DNA of 64,000 bases from Amycolatopsis orientalis DSM 40040 = KCTC 9412 (GCF_000478275.1 NZ_ASJB01000083.1:310001-374000); one strand, 5' to 3'. Counted from the first letter of the stretch, positions 1 through 9,142 are shown. Program-made: numbers and translations. The notes: generated from the sequence alone by a model not told the origin.

Positions 1-630
1 CGTGGCCGAGGTGATCGCCACCAGCATGGTCTGGTTCTCGGTGTCGAACTCGACCAGCCGCGAGGCGTCGCCGTTGCCGTTGAGCACCGCCCATACGCCT
101 ACCCCGATGATGATCAGCAGACCACTGATCTCGATGCAGGTCAGCACCACGTTGGTCTTCACCGATTCGGAGACCCCGCGGAAGTTGATCAGTCCCAGCC
201 CGATCACGAAGAGGATCGCCACCAGCGGCATCGGCGCGGGAATGAACTCGTTGAGATAGGTCTCACCGAACGCCTTCGCCGCGGACGAGGCCGACGTGAT
301 CCCCGAGCACATCACCGTGAACGCGACCATGAAGGTGAGGAAGCGGATCTTGAACGCCTTGTGCGTGTACAGCGCCGCACCCGCCGCCTGCGGATACTTC
401 CCGACCAGTTCCAGGTAGCTGAAGGCGGTCATGATCGCGATGATGAACGCGAGCAGGAACGGCAGCCACAGCGCGCCGCCCACCCGGCCGGCCACCTGTC
501 CGGTGAGCGCGTAGATGCCCGTCCCGATGATGTCCCCCACCACGAAGAACAGCAGGAGCTTGGAACCCATGACCCGTTTGAGGCTCGGCTGACCGGCCGG
601 ACCGGTCTGTTCTGTTGTCGTGTCCGCCAT
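1..630 (-). CDS. APC-family amino-acid permease, N-terminal 210 residues (partial)
   Basis: Integral membrane transporter of the amino acid-polyamine-organocation superfamily, which takes up amino acids by cation symport or exchange. The frame is open from the ATG at 630 (MADTTTEQ...) to the window edge, so the C-terminal half is missing. TM1 starts near residue 22 with the unwound-helix motif GDIIGTGIYALTG, the usual APC substrate-binding signature. Further hydrophobic helices follow around residues 50-70 and 95-125, then GVSESVKTN, typical between TM5 and TM6. The next gene upstream on the same strand is a lipoprotein about 95 bp away, so co-transcription is possible but not shown. Substrate cannot be assigned. 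Confidence 0.88.
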   Translation of the reverse strand, partial: MADTTTEQTGPAGQPSLKRVMGSKLLLFFVVGDIIGTGIYALTGQVAGRVGGALWLPFLLAFIIAIMTAFSYLELVGKYPQAAGAALYTHKAFKIRFLTFMVAFTVMCSGITSASSAAKAFGETYLNEFIPAPMPLVAILFVIGLGLINFRGVSESVKTNVVLTCIEISGLLIIIGVGVWAVLNGNGDASRLVEFDTENQTMLVAITSAT

Positions 631-725
631 GCGGCAAGAGTGTGCCGCATCACGTCTGTGGCCGACAGTCCGATTTGGTCTGTTCTTCGTCACGGGTTGA
701 CGAAGTACCGTTTTGGGTAATCCGG

Positions 726-1310
726 TCAGTTGGCGTCGACGGCGGCCTTCACCAGCGGGACCATCATCTCCTGCGTCATCTTCGTCGGCCCGGTGTAGTT
801 GACCAGCGCGGGAACGTTGTCCACGAGTTCCGCGGCCGCCAGCGTCGCGGTCTTGTTCTGGTCGGTGTAGTAGACGGCGCCGTCGCCGACACCGGCGACG
901 TCCTTCGCGTTCGCCTTCGCCTTCTTCAGCGCGGCGATCATCTCGGCGGGCTTGATCTTGTTGCCCTCGAACCGGGTCACCGCGAGCGCGCCGACCTCCT
1001 TGCCGCCGACGGAGTAGACGCAGCTCTTGACCTTGCCGCCGTTGGCGGCGTTGTCCTGCACCGGACCCGGCGCCGACGTCACGCCCTGGATGGAGATCGC
1101 CTTCGAAACGGCCTCCGCGGGCAGCAACGCGCACGGCTCCTTCGAGCCGGCGCCTCCGGCGGGGGCGGCCGAGGAACTCGGCGCGGCGGAGGGAGCGGGT
1201 GCCTGGCTGGCCGGCTTCGCCGCGTTGTCCGACTTCTCATCCCCGGACGAACAGGCGGAAAGGGTCGCGATGACAGCGGCGAACAGGACGATCGCTCGTG
1301 AAATACGCAT
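726..1310 (-). CDS. DUF3558-like secreted lipoprotein
   Basis: 194-residue predicted lipoprotein. A short basic N-terminus and hydrophobic helix end in the lipobox LSAC with Cys20 as the lipidation site. A low-complexity Ala/Pro/Ser linker runs from about 30 to 55. A compact extracellular domain follows with two cysteines (KEPCALLP and KSCVYSV), an arrangement typical of actinobacterial DUF3558 lipoproteins. The family is common in Pseudonocardiaceae and has no established biochemical role. It stands alone between the permease and MFS genes. Confidence 0.8.
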   Translation of the reverse strand: MRISRAIVLFAAVIATLSACSSGDEKSDNAAKPASQAPAPSAAPSSSAAPAGGAGSKEPCALLPAEAVSKAISIQGVTSAPGPVQDNAANGGKVKSCVYSVGGKEVGALAVTRFEGNKIKPAEMIAALKKAKANAKDVAGVGDGAVYYTDQNKTATLAAAELVDNVPALVNYTGPTKMTQEMMVPLVKAAVDAN

Positions 1311-1334
1311 GCGCCCGACGATAGTCCGAACGGA

Positions 1335-2606
1335 TCAGTCCGCCGGTGCCCGGTACCGCCAGAACGACGGGATCAGCAGCGCCGCCCCGATGACCAGCAC
1401 GATGACCAGCACCCCGCCGCCCGAGGCCGCCGCGGCGGTGCCGACACCGGCGGCGGCCCAGCCGTGGGTGAGGTCGGCGATCCGGGGACCGCCCGCGACG
1501 ACGACGGTGAACACGCCCTGCAGCCGTCCGCGCATCTCGTCGGTGGTGGCGACCTGGAGGATCGACATCCGGTAGATCGCGCTGACCATGTCGGCCGCCC
1601 CGGCGAGCGCCATGAAGAAGACCGCGAGCCACAGCGAGTTCGCGAGGCCGAAACCGGCGACGGCGAGCCCCCAGACGCAGACCGAGACGATCACGCCGAC
1701 GCCCTGTTTGCGGATTCTGGTCAGCCGTCCGGAGAAGAGGCCGATCAGCATCGCGCCGGCCGGGAGCGCGGCGTAGAGCCAGCCCAGCGCCGGACCGCCG
1801 CCGGGCGGATCACCGAAAGTGCGTTCGGCCATCTCGGGGATCAGCGCGCGCGGCATGCCGGCGACCATCGCGATGATGTCGACGAGGAACGAGGCCAGCA
1901 GGATCTTCCGCGTCGCCAGGTATTTGAAGCCGTCGATGATGTCGCGGATCCCGGCGCGGCGCGCGACCTCGCCGAGGGGCGGGATCGGGGGCAGCTTCCA
2001 GACGGCGATGAGGGTCACGGTCAGCGCGACGACGTCGATCAGATAGAGCGTCGAGAGGCCGAGGACCGGGATCAGCGAACCGGCGAGCAACGGGCCGAAG
2101 ACCGCGCCGAAGGTGGACATCGTGCCGCTCAGCGCGACAGCGGACGCGATCAGGTTGTCCGGCACCAGCCGGGCGACGACCGCACTGCGGGTCGGCATGT
2201 TGATCGCGAAGAACGCCTGGTTGACCGCCAGCAGGACGAGCACGAGCCAGACCGAGCCGATGTTCAGGAACGCCTGGAGCCACAAGACCGCCGAGGCGAC
2301 GGTGACCCCGACGTTGGTGACGATGAGGAGCTTGCGCCTGTCGACGGCGTCCGCGATGGCACCGCCCCAGAGGCCGAACACGAGCAGCGGGACCAGCGCG
2401 ACCAGGCCGGTCAGGCCGACGTAGGCCGAAGAACCGGTGAGGTCGAAGACCTGTTTGGGGACCGCGACCGCGGTGAGCTGGGAGCCGACGGCGGTGACCG
2501 CGGTGGACAGCCAGAGGCGGCGGAACGCCGGGATCTTGAGTGGGCGGGTGTCCACGACGATCGAACCGAACAGCTTGCGGACGCCTTTGCGCTGGTCAAC
2601 CCCCAT
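1335..2606 (-). CDS. MFS transporter, DHA3-like exporter
   Basis: About 423-residue major facilitator with roughly 12 predicted membrane helices. The N-terminal sequence (IPAFRRLWLSTAVTAVGSQL) and the loop 2-3 motif LWGGAIADAVDRRKLL are typical of the enterobactin-exporter/multidrug-efflux MFS group. A soluble insert (about residues 205-235) separates the two six-helix halves. The ATG at 2606 has a GGGT stretch about 6 nt upstream; an in-frame GTG at 2618 would add four residues and cannot be excluded. Substrate unknown; family knowledge suggests drug or siderophore export. It lies 24 bp upstream of the DUF3558 lipoprotein gene and may be co-transcribed with it. Confidence 0.85.
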   Translation of the reverse strand: MGVDQRKGVRKLFGSIVVDTRPLKIPAFRRLWLSTAVTAVGSQLTAVAVPKQVFDLTGSSAYVGLTGLVALVPLLVFGLWGGAIADAVDRRKLLIVTNVGVTVASAVLWLQAFLNIGSVWLVLVLLAVNQAFFAINMPTRSAVVARLVPDNLIASAVALSGTMSTFGAVFGPLLAGSLIPVLGLSTLYLIDVVALTVTLIAVWKLPPIPPLGEVARRAGIRDIIDGFKYLATRKILLASFLVDIIAMVAGMPRALIPEMAERTFGDPPGGGPALGWLYAALPAGAMLIGLFSGRLTRIRKQGVGVIVSVCVWGLAVAGFGLANSLWLAVFFMALAGAADMVSAIYRMSILQVATTDEMRGRLQGVFTVVVAGGPRIADLTHGWAAAGVGTAAAASGGGVLVIVLVIGAALLIPSFWRYRAPAD

Positions 2607-2715
2607 GTCACTACCCACAGCCCGACAGCTTAGCCGCGCTAACTAACCGGGCGCGCGCGATTTATGTCACCGGGGAGCCGAAGGGCCCTTTCCCCTCATC
2701 AGACGCGACGAAAGC

Positions 2716-2746
2716 GCCCTTCGCCGCATCCCATGCGGCGAAGGGC
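2716..2746. repeat. Palindrome, AAGGGC hairpin type
   Basis: 14-bp perfect stem GCCCTTCGCCGCAT with a CCC loop. It lies in the spacer after pdxH. It could act as a terminator but has no T-tract. Confidence 0.6.
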
Positions 2747-2874
2747 CCCTTCAGCCCTCTCGGAAGCGCACCGAGGCTCGGCGACCTCACGGTCTCCCGG
2801 GAGCGCGCCAGCGCGACAGGGAGACTTCACCGTCGCGCGCCCTCTTTCGGGCCGAAGGCCCCCGGAAACGCGAT

Positions 2875-2926
2875 GAAGGGGCGCCTTCCCTCTCAACGTG
2901 ACGTTGATGCGGAACGGCGCCCCTTC
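2875..2926. repeat. Palindrome with nested inner stem just downstream of pdxH
   Basis: Outer stem GAAGGGGCGCC (11 bp) pairs 2875-2885 with 2916-2926. An inner stem TCAACGT/ACGTTGA lies at 2893-2907. The inner CAACGT/ACGTTG core recurs at the tip of several other palindromes in this window. Confidence 0.6.
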
Positions 2927-2955
2927 GGCGTGTTTGCGGAAGCGCGCGACAAAAA

Positions 2956-3636
2956 TTACGGCGCGACGCGCTCGATCTGCCAGCCGTCGTCGGTCCGGAC
3001 GTAGCGGAGCCTGTCGTGCATGCGGTCCTCGCGGCCCTGCCAGAACTCGACGACGTCGGGCCGGATGCGCCACCCGCCCCAGTGCGGCGGGAACGGGATG
3101 TTCTCGACGTCGGCGAAGCGGCGTTCGATGCCGTGAAGCGCGGTCTCGAGGGCACGGCGGCCGTCGACGACGCGGGACTGCGGCGAGGCCCAGGCCCCGA
3201 GCTGCGAACCCCGCGGCCGGGACGCCCAGTACGCCGCGGTCTCGGCGACGTTGACCTTCTCGACCTCGCCCCGCACGTGGACCTGACGCTGCAGCGCGTA
3301 CCACGGGAAGGTGATCGACGCGTAGCGCGTCGCGGTCAGGTCATGGCTCTTCGTCGACGTGTAGTTCGTGTAGAACACGACGCCGCGTTCGTCGAGGCCC
3401 TTGCACAGGACGGTCCGGGAGGACGGCCTGCCCTCCGGGTCCGCCGTGGCGAGCACCATCGCGTTCGGTTCGGCGACCCCGGCGGAGACGGCCTGGTTCA
3501 GCCAGTCCTGCAGCTGGGCGGTCCAGGTCTCCGCGAGCGCGGACTCGTCGAAGGCGCCCCCTTCGTAGGCCACCCGCATCCCGGGCAGGCGCACGACGGC
3601 GTCGTCGTCCACGCCATCCTTGATCTCCGGCATCAT
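2956..3636 (-). CDS. pdxH: Pyridoxamine 5'-phosphate oxidase
   Basis: FMN-dependent flavoprotein that oxidises pyridoxamine- or pyridoxine-5'-phosphate to pyridoxal phosphate, the cofactor of SerC encoded further along. The 226-residue length is normal. Family motifs are present: NAMVLATADPEGRPSSRTVL and the KGLDERGVVFYTNYTSTKS phosphate/FMN region, the substrate loop SRPRGSQLGAWASPQS, and the C-terminal PPHWGGWRIRPDVVEFWQGR followed by RLHDR-like RMHDRLRYVR. The start is the first of two adjacent ATGs, with GGAGG 8 nt upstream. Cytoplasmic dimer. Transcribed divergently from the permease at 3878. Confidence 0.95.
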   Translation of the reverse strand: MMPEIKDGVDDDAVVRLPGMRVAYEGGAFDESALAETWTAQLQDWLNQAVSAGVAEPNAMVLATADPEGRPSSRTVLCKGLDERGVVFYTNYTSTKSHDLTATRYASITFPWYALQRQVHVRGEVEKVNVAETAAYWASRPRGSQLGAWASPQSRVVDGRRALETALHGIERRFADVENIPFPPHWGGWRIRPDVVEFWQGREDRMHDRLRYVRTDDGWQIERVAP

Positions 3637-3877
3637 CCGCCAAACCTCCGTACCCGGTCAGGGCATCTGTGACTTCGGCTTTGCCGCCGACGGTATTGCC
3701 TAGAACGCGGCGGCGAAACCCACTGAACGGTGACTCCCGCCACCCGGGCGCGGTCATCAGCGTGTAACCGCTGGACCGCAAGCCGTAACCCCCTGGTTAC
3801 CTGCCGGACCCTGATCGATAAAGGCCGGACCTACTTTCGGCGTGCTCTCCTTCCCCCACCACCACGGAGGCAGGTTC

Positions 3878-5566
3878 ATGACCGGCACACTGCCCACCAC
3901 CGGAACCCCGGAGACCGCTCCGCCGAAGCGCACGTACGCCCCGCTCGCCGCCAACGAGAACCGCGAGGACTACTCACTCCGCTTCGCCCCGCACTCGTTC
4001 CGCCGCTGGTCGCCGTTCGTCGTCGCGACGACGGCGCTGGGCGGGATCGCCTACCTCGCCGACTTCGCGATCGGCGCCAGCATCGTCCTCTCCTACGGGT
4101 TCACCTCCGGCGTGCTCGCGATCCTCGCGGCGGCGCTGGTCATCTTCGTGACCGGTGTCCCGATCGCGCACGCGTGCGCGAAGTACGGCGTCGACATGGA
4201 CCTGCTGACCCGCGGAGCGGGCTTCGGCTACTTCGGCTCGACGCTGACGTCGCTCGTGTACGCGAGCTTCACCGTCATCTTCTTCTCACTCGAAGGCTCG
4301 ATCATGGCTCAGGCCTTCGAGCTGGCCCTGAGCATCCCGCTGCCGATCGGCTACCTGCTCTCGACACTGATCGTCCTGCCGTTCGCGCTGTACGGCATGG
4401 GCGCGGTCGCGAAGATGCAGGCCTGGACGCAGCCGCTGTGGATCGCCGGGCTCGTCCTCCCGTTCGTGGTGGTCGCGATCCGGGAGCCGGGCAAGTTCGC
4501 GGAGTTCGCCTCGTTCGGCGGCACCGAGGGCGCCGGGTCCGGCTTCTCGGCGATCGGGTTCGGCTTCGGCATGGGGGTCGCGCTGTCGCTGATCGGGCAG
4601 ATCGGCGAGCAGGCCGACTACCTCCGGTTCATGCCGGAGAAGACGTCCTCGAACAAACGCGCCTGGTGGGGAGCGGTACTGGCGGCGGGCCCCGGCTGGG
4701 TGATCCTCGGCGCCGCCAAGCAGATCGGCGGCGCGCTGCTGGCCTTCCTCGCCCTCGGTGTGGTCGGGAAGGCGCACGCGCTGGAGCCGATCGCGCCCTA
4801 CCTGGAGGCGGTCAAGCCGGCGCTCGGCCCGGCGGCCCTGACCTTCGCCGCGCTGTTCGTCGTGGTCAGCCAGATCAAGATCAACACGACGAACGCCTAT
4901 TCGGGATCGCTGTCGTTCGCCAACTTCTTTTCCCGGGTATTGCACCGCCATCCGGGCCGGGTCTGGTACGTCCTGGTGAACTGCGGGATCGCGCTCGCGT
5001 TGATGGAATTCGGCGCGTTCGCCTTCCTGAACAAGATCCTCGGTTTCTACTCGAACGTGGCAATCGCCTGGATAGGGGCGGTTTGCGCGGATCTGATCAT
5101 CGTGAAACCGCTCGGACTCTCGCCGAGATACATCGAATTCAAAAGGGCTTATCTTCCGAAGATCAATCCGGTGGGTTTCGGATCCATGATCGTCGCTTCC
5201 GCGCTTTCCATCACCGCCTATTTCGGCGCTTTCGGGCAATTCATGGCGGCCTTCAGCCCGTTGCTCGCCTTGGTCGTCGCGATGGTGCTCGTCCCGGCCC
5301 TCGCCGCGGCCACGAAGGGCCGGACCTATCTGGCCCGGCCTAATTCTGTCATTCGACAGAAATTATCCTCGGAAGAACTTCGCGCGACACATATCTGCAC
5401 GGTGTGCCAGGACGAGTTCGAACTGCCCGACATCGCCGACTGCGCGAAGCAGTCCGGGGCCATCTGCTCGCTGTGCTGCACGCTCGACTCGACCTGCCAC
5501 GACCTGTGCCAGACGGCGGGTCCGGTCGACCTGCCGATGCCCACGATGCCGACGGCCCGCCCGTGA
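3878..5566 (+). CDS. NCS1 nucleobase:cation symporter with C-terminal Cys-rich tail
   Basis: 562-residue membrane protein of the purine/cytosine/allantoin permease family. The N-terminal segment NREDYSLRFAPHSFRRW leads into about 12 helices, with NCS1-type sequences such as LLTRGAGFGYFGST. The ATG at 3878 follows a strong ACGGAGG site. Residues about 508-545 are unusual: after the last helix there is a soluble tail with eight cysteines (CTVCQDEFELPDIADC...ICSLCC...C...C) that looks like a metal-binding ribbon, not part of ordinary NCS1 transporters of about 450-500 residues. Substrate unknown; a sensor or partner-binding role for the tail is inference. A convergent hairpin terminator follows the stop. 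Confidence 0.88.
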   Translation: MTGTLPTTGTPETAPPKRTYAPLAANENREDYSLRFAPHSFRRWSPFVVATTALGGIAYLADFAIGASIVLSYGFTSGVLAILAAALVIFVTGVPIAHACAKYGVDMDLLTRGAGFGYFGSTLTSLVYASFTVIFFSLEGSIMAQAFELALSIPLPIGYLLSTLIVLPFALYGMGAVAKMQAWTQPLWIAGLVLPFVVVAIREPGKFAEFASFGGTEGAGSGFSAIGFGFGMGVALSLIGQIGEQADYLRFMPEKTSSNKRAWWGAVLAAGPGWVILGAAKQIGGALLAFLALGVVGKAHALEPIAPYLEAVKPALGPAALTFAALFVVVSQIKINTTNAYSGSLSFANFFSRVLHRHPGRVWYVLVNCGIALALMEFGAFAFLNKILGFYSNVAIAWIGAVCADLIIVKPLGLSPRYIEFKRAYLPKINPVGFGSMIVASALSITAYFGAFGQFMAAFSPLLALVVAMVLVPALAAATKGRTYLARPNSVIRQKLSSEELRATHICTVCQDEFELPDIADCAKQSGAICSLCCTLDSTCHDLCQTAGPVDLPMPTMPTARP

Positions 5567-5572
5567 CAAGCG

Positions 5573-5610
5573 GCGAAGGCCGCCGCCGGGACCCCGGCGG
5601 CGGCCTTCGC
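5573..5610. terminator. Bidirectional hairpin terminator
   Basis: 18-bp perfect stem GCGAAGGCCGCCGCCGGG with a 2-nt loop, placed between the convergent NCS1 permease and the small secreted-protein gene. No long T-tract, as is common in actinobacteria. Confidence 0.75.
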
Positions 5611-5628
5611 TTCCCGCATGTCGCGTTG

Positions 5629-6000
5629 TCAGCTCGTGACAGTGAATTCCGCGCGAACAATCCAGCCCCAGCAGTCGTACGAGGCCGTGTACCGCCCCGG
5701 CACCGTCCCGACCGGACCGTCGCCCCGCAACGCGACGCCGATCCCGCCGGTGCCACCGTCTCCCACTACCCGCAAGGGAATCGGCGCGGCGAGACCGTCC
5801 GCGACGAGCGTCGTCGCGAGCTCACCGGCACCCGACGGGCGCAGGCAGTAGATATCCGCGGTGACCGTCCCACCTGCGACGATCGCGTTCGGACTCAAGA
5901 CCAGACTGGACGGTCTGGTCGCGTTCGCCTGCCCCGCTCCGGCCATCATGGACACGAGCGCCGCCCCCGCGACGCACAACGCCGCCGAACGAAATTTCAT
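5629..6000 (-). CDS. Small secreted protein of unknown function
   Basis: 123-residue protein. A Sec signal peptide (MKFRSAALCVAGAALVSMMAGAGQANA) is cleaved near residue 27, followed by a short beta-rich domain containing CLRP and SYDCWGW cysteines. The ATG at 6000 is supported by GGGAGGGAG about 6 nt upstream; the open frame continues further upstream but with non-coding character. Resembles small exported Ig-like or DUF proteins; no family assignment made. Confidence 0.75.
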   Translation of the reverse strand: MKFRSAALCVAGAALVSMMAGAGQANATRPSSLVLSPNAIVAGGTVTADIYCLRPSGAGELATTLVADGLAAPIPLRVVGDGGTGGIGVALRGDGPVGTVPGRYTASYDCWGWIVRAEFTVTS

Positions 6001-6391
6001 CTTCCACTCCCTCCCGACCGGCCGGTTGGGATTCACCGGCCACCTGGTGGACGCGCGCCGCCGCACCCCGGGTTGCCACCTCGGCGAGACCTCGCCCCTT
6101 GGGGCGACCGCCGGAGATTTAGCAGAATGTGACAGCAAATCGAGCAAGAGCTGATGATCACACTAGGTAGACCTTGCGCCGCTCGATAGGATCGCCGCCG
6201 AGGGCAACGGGGTGATCACCTCTATACAGAGTGTTTAGAGGTTCAGGGTGGGACGGCCGGGTGTGCGGCTGCTCCATCCGCTATTGCCGGCCGCGCTTCC
6301 GAGAGGGAGTTCGACGCCGGTCGATCACTCCTGCGCTCGCGCCGCCGGAACTTTCTACGCCCGTGTTACTCCCCTTCCCCAGGAGTGCGTT
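6001..6391. other. Divergent control region and ABC operon leader
   Basis: 390-bp region between the secreted-protein gene and the ABC operon. I see a palindrome GGTGATCACC (6211-6220) and a short stem ACCTCT/AGAGGT (6218-6242). I looked for ykkC/guanidine, TPP and SAM riboswitch cores because of the downstream binding protein and found none. Confidence 0.4.
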
Positions 6392-7399
6392 GTGATTTCC
6401 CGTTCCCGCCGTCTCATGACGGCGTTGTTGTGTGCCCTTTCACTGGCCGGTGTAACGGCCCTTTCGGCTTGTTCGGACACCAGCACGGCCGCTTCCGGCA
6501 CCAAGCTCACCATCGGTTACAGCGCTTGGCCGGGCTGGTTCCCGTGGGCGGTGGCCCAGGAGAAAGGTCTTTTCGAGAAGAACGGCGTGAACGTCGACCT
6601 GAAGTGGTTCGACAGTTACACCGAAAGCATCAACGCACTTTCCTCGGGCGCGATCGACGCGAACAGCCAGACCCTCAACGACACGCTCGCCTCGGTCAGC
6701 GGCGGCGCGAAGCTGTCGGTCGTCCTGGTCAACGACAACTCGACCGGCAACGACAAGATCATCGCCCGTGAGGGGATCACCGGCGTCGCCGACCTCAAGG
6801 GCAAGAAGGTCGCCGTCGAGCAGGGCACCGTCGACCACTACCTGCTACTGCTCGCGCTGCAGGAGGCGAAGCTGACGGAGAAGGACATCGAGCTGGTCCC
6901 GCTGCTGACCGACGCCGCCGCGGCCGCGTTCGTCGGCGGGCAGGTCGACGCCGTCGCCGCGTTCGCCCCGTTCACCTCGAAGGCGCTGGAACGCCCCGGC
7001 AGCCGCGCGATCGCGACGTCCGCCGAGTTCCCCGGTGCCATCCCGGACCACCTCGTCGTCTCCGAGCAGCTGTCGAAGGAGCGCAAGAAGGAGGTCCAGG
7101 CGCTGGTGACCACCTGGTTCCAGACGATCGACTGGATCAAGCAGAACAAGGACGAAGCCGTCAAGATCATGTCGAAGCGCGGCGCCGTGACGACCGACGA
7201 GTACAAGACCTACGACGCCGGCACCACGATCTTCACCAAACAGCAGAACCTCGACGCGTTCACCCCGGGCGTCACCCCCGCGCACCTGAACTTCCAGGCG
7301 GGCAAGATCGCCGACTTCATGGTGTCCACCGGGCTCGCCCAGACCCGGCCCAACTTCGACGGGCTGTTCGACGACCAGTACGTCAAGTCGGTGCCGTGA
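6392..7399 (+). CDS. NitT/TauT-type ABC transporter substrate-binding lipoprotein
   Basis: 335-residue extracellular binding protein of an ABC importer. The GTG start at 6392 has AGGAG 6 nt upstream. The signal peptide ends in the lipobox LSAC, tethering the protein to the membrane. The mature protein opens with LTIGYSAWPGWFPWAVAQEKGLF, typical of the SsuA/TauA/NrtA-like fold, in particular the subgroup linked to urea carboxylase regions. GIVxVADLKGKKVAVEQGTVDH-type hinge and ligand segments follow. First gene of a three-gene operon with permease and ATPase. Ligand uncertain: sulfonate, nitrate, urea/guanidine or a pyrimidine precursor are all possible. Confidence 0.88.
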   Translation: MISRSRRLMTALLCALSLAGVTALSACSDTSTAASGTKLTIGYSAWPGWFPWAVAQEKGLFEKNGVNVDLKWFDSYTESINALSSGAIDANSQTLNDTLASVSGGAKLSVVLVNDNSTGNDKIIAREGITGVADLKGKKVAVEQGTVDHYLLLLALQEAKLTEKDIELVPLLTDAAAAAFVGGQVDAVAAFAPFTSKALERPGSRAIATSAEFPGAIPDHLVVSEQLSKERKKEVQALVTTWFQTIDWIKQNKDEAVKIMSKRGAVTTDEYKTYDAGTTIFTKQQNLDAFTPGVTPAHLNFQAGKIADFMVSTGLAQTRPNFDGLFDDQYVKSVP

Positions 7400-8355
7400 G
7401 CACCACGGGCTCGGCGCGCGAGGCCACTCAGCGGACGAACACAGCCGAAGAGGCCGAAGCGCGTCTCCTCGACGACGAGCAGCGGCTCGCCGAGGCACAG
7501 GAGGGCCGCCGTCAGGGCGGCGCGCGACCGGCCTGGGCACCGCTGCCCCGGCGGGCCGGTCTCAAACCGAACGCCTCCCCGCTGTTCTCGCTCCGGACGC
7601 CGATCCCCGCCCGGTGGCGGTGGGCGCTGGCGGTGGCGTCGTTCGCGATCCCGCTGCTGATCTGGGTGTCGCTGAACGCGCTGGGCACGATCAAGCCGAT
7701 GTTCCTGCCGACGCCGGTCGCGGTGTTCGACGCGCTGCTGAAGATGATCGAGTCGGGTGAACTGTTCAGCGACCTCTGGGCCACCACCCAGCGCGTGCTG
7801 CTCGGCTTCGGGCTCGCGGTGCTCGTCTCGGTGCCGCTCGGCATCGTCATGGGCACCTTCAACGCGGGGCTGGCGCTGTTCGAACCGGTCATCGCGATGC
7901 TGCGCTACCTACCGGCGAGCGCGTTCATCCCGCTGCTGATGATCTGGCTCGGCCTCGGTGAGCCGTCGAAGGTCGCGGTCCTGTTCCTCGGCACGGTCTT
8001 CTTCAACACGCTGATGACGGCCGACGCCGTCCGCGGGGTGCCGCGTTCGCTGATCGACGTGTCCTACACGCTCGGGGCGCGGCGCGGTGAGGTACTGCGC
8101 AAGGTGATCGTCCCGCACGCGCTGCCCGGCATGATCGACGCGACCCGCGTCAACGCCGCGGCCGCGTGGAACTTCGTGGTGGTCGCCGAACTGATCAACG
8201 CCACCGCCGGGCTGGGGCTGCGGATCATGCGGGCGCAGCGGTTCACCCAGACCGACCGGATCTTCGCGCTGCTGATCGTGATCGGCCTGCTGGGCCTGAT
8301 CATCGACATCGCGCTCCGGCAACTGCGGACACGGGTCGGGAAGTGGGCGGCGTGA
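7396..8355 (+). CDS. ABC importer permease (NitT/TauT family)
   Basis: 319-residue inner-membrane subunit with about six helices. The GTG start overlaps the stop of the binding-protein gene by 4 nt. A long charged N-terminus (about 70 residues) precedes TM1. The EAA loop that contacts the ATPase is visible near residues 218-240 (DVSYTLGARRGEVLRKVIVPHALPG, beginning at about 8055). Relatives are SsuC and TauC. It forms the channel through which the ligand delivered by the lipoprotein passes. Confidence 0.9.
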   Translation: MSTTGSAREATQRTNTAEEAEARLLDDEQRLAEAQEGRRQGGARPAWAPLPRRAGLKPNASPLFSLRTPIPARWRWALAVASFAIPLLIWVSLNALGTIKPMFLPTPVAVFDALLKMIESGELFSDLWATTQRVLLGFGLAVLVSVPLGIVMGTFNAGLALFEPVIAMLRYLPASAFIPLLMIWLGLGEPSKVAVLFLGTVFFNTLMTADAVRGVPRSLIDVSYTLGARRGEVLRKVIVPHALPGMIDATRVNAAAAWNFVVVAELINATAGLGLRIMRAQRFTQTDRIFALLIVIGLLGLIIDIALRQLRTRVGKWAA

Positions 8356-9128
8356 CACTGGAACTCAAGGGTGTCGCCAAGGACTACACCGTCCGCGGCA
8401 AGACCACCCGTGCGCTCGACGGGATCGATCTCGACATCGCGCGCGGCGATTTCGTCTGCGTCGTCGGCGCGAGCGGGTCCGGCAAGTCGACCCTGCTCTC
8501 GCTGATCGCCGGGCTGACCGAACCGTCCGAGGGCCTGATCACCCTCGACGGCGAGGCGGTGACCGGGCCTGGCCCGGATCGCGGGCTGGTGTTCCAGCAC
8601 GGGGCGCTGTACCCGTGGCGCACGGTGGAGAGCAATGTCGCGTTCGGACTCGAACTGCTGAGCCTCGACAAGGCCGAGCGCACCCGCCGGGTGGACTGGT
8701 ATCTCGACGAGACCGGGCTCGCCGGACTGCGGAAATCGTTGCCCAAGCAGCTTTCCGGCGGACAGAAGCAGCGGGTCGCGATCGCGCGGGCGCTGGCGTG
8801 CGAGCCCGAGGTGCTGCTGCTCGACGAGCCGTTCGGCGCACTCGACGTACAGACCAAAGAGGACATGCAGGTCCTGATCCGCCGGATCTGGACCGACACC
8901 CGGACGACGGTGCTGATGGTGACCCACGACGTCGAAGAGGCCGTGTTCCTCGGACGGCGGGTCGTGGTGCTGGCGTCGGATCCGGGGCGGGTCGCCGCCG
9001 ACATCGTGGTCGAGCTGCCCGATGAGCGGGACCTCGCGGTCAAACGCGCGCCGGAGTTCCTCGCGCTGCGCGCGTCCATCGAAGATCTGGTCCGGGAGCA
9101 GCACCGCGGCCACCTCGGGCGGAGTTGA
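8352..9128 (+). CDS. ABC importer ATP-binding protein (NitT/TauT family)
   Basis: 258-residue nucleotide-binding subunit. Walker A GASGSGKST, Q-loop in GLVFQHGALYPW, signature LSGGQKQRVAIARAL, Walker B VLLLDEPFGALD and the switch His in MVTHDVEEA are all intact. The GTG start at 8352 overlaps the permease stop by 4 nt. It powers the importer from the cytoplasmic face. The next gene (cvnA) begins 14 bp after the stop, so read-through into the conservon is plausible. Confidence 0.93.
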   Translation: MTLELKGVAKDYTVRGKTTRALDGIDLDIARGDFVCVVGASGSGKSTLLSLIAGLTEPSEGLITLDGEAVTGPGPDRGLVFQHGALYPWRTVESNVAFGLELLSLDKAERTRRVDWYLDETGLAGLRKSLPKQLSGGQKQRVAIARALACEPEVLLLDEPFGALDVQTKEDMQVLIRRIWTDTRTTVLMVTHDVEEAVFLGRRVVVLASDPGRVAADIVVELPDERDLAVKRAPEFLALRASIEDLVREQHRGHLGRS

Positions 9129-9142
9129 CGGGAAAGGTGACC

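Larger units (their letters stand above)
2619..2955. other. Intergenic spacer with two hairpin repeats
   Basis: No credible gene. The spacer lies downstream of pdxH and upstream of the MFS gene, both on the minus strand. It holds two GC-rich palindromes (2716-2746 and 2875-2926), annotated separately, and further unpaired fragments of the same AAGGGCCCCTT-type sequence near 2680-2695. Confidence 0.7.

Noticed and set aside
6160..6391. Riboswitch before the NitT/TauT operon
   Set aside because: The binding protein resembles those near guanidine riboswitches, but I could not find the conserved ykkC or mini-ykkC cores; only short generic stems are present.
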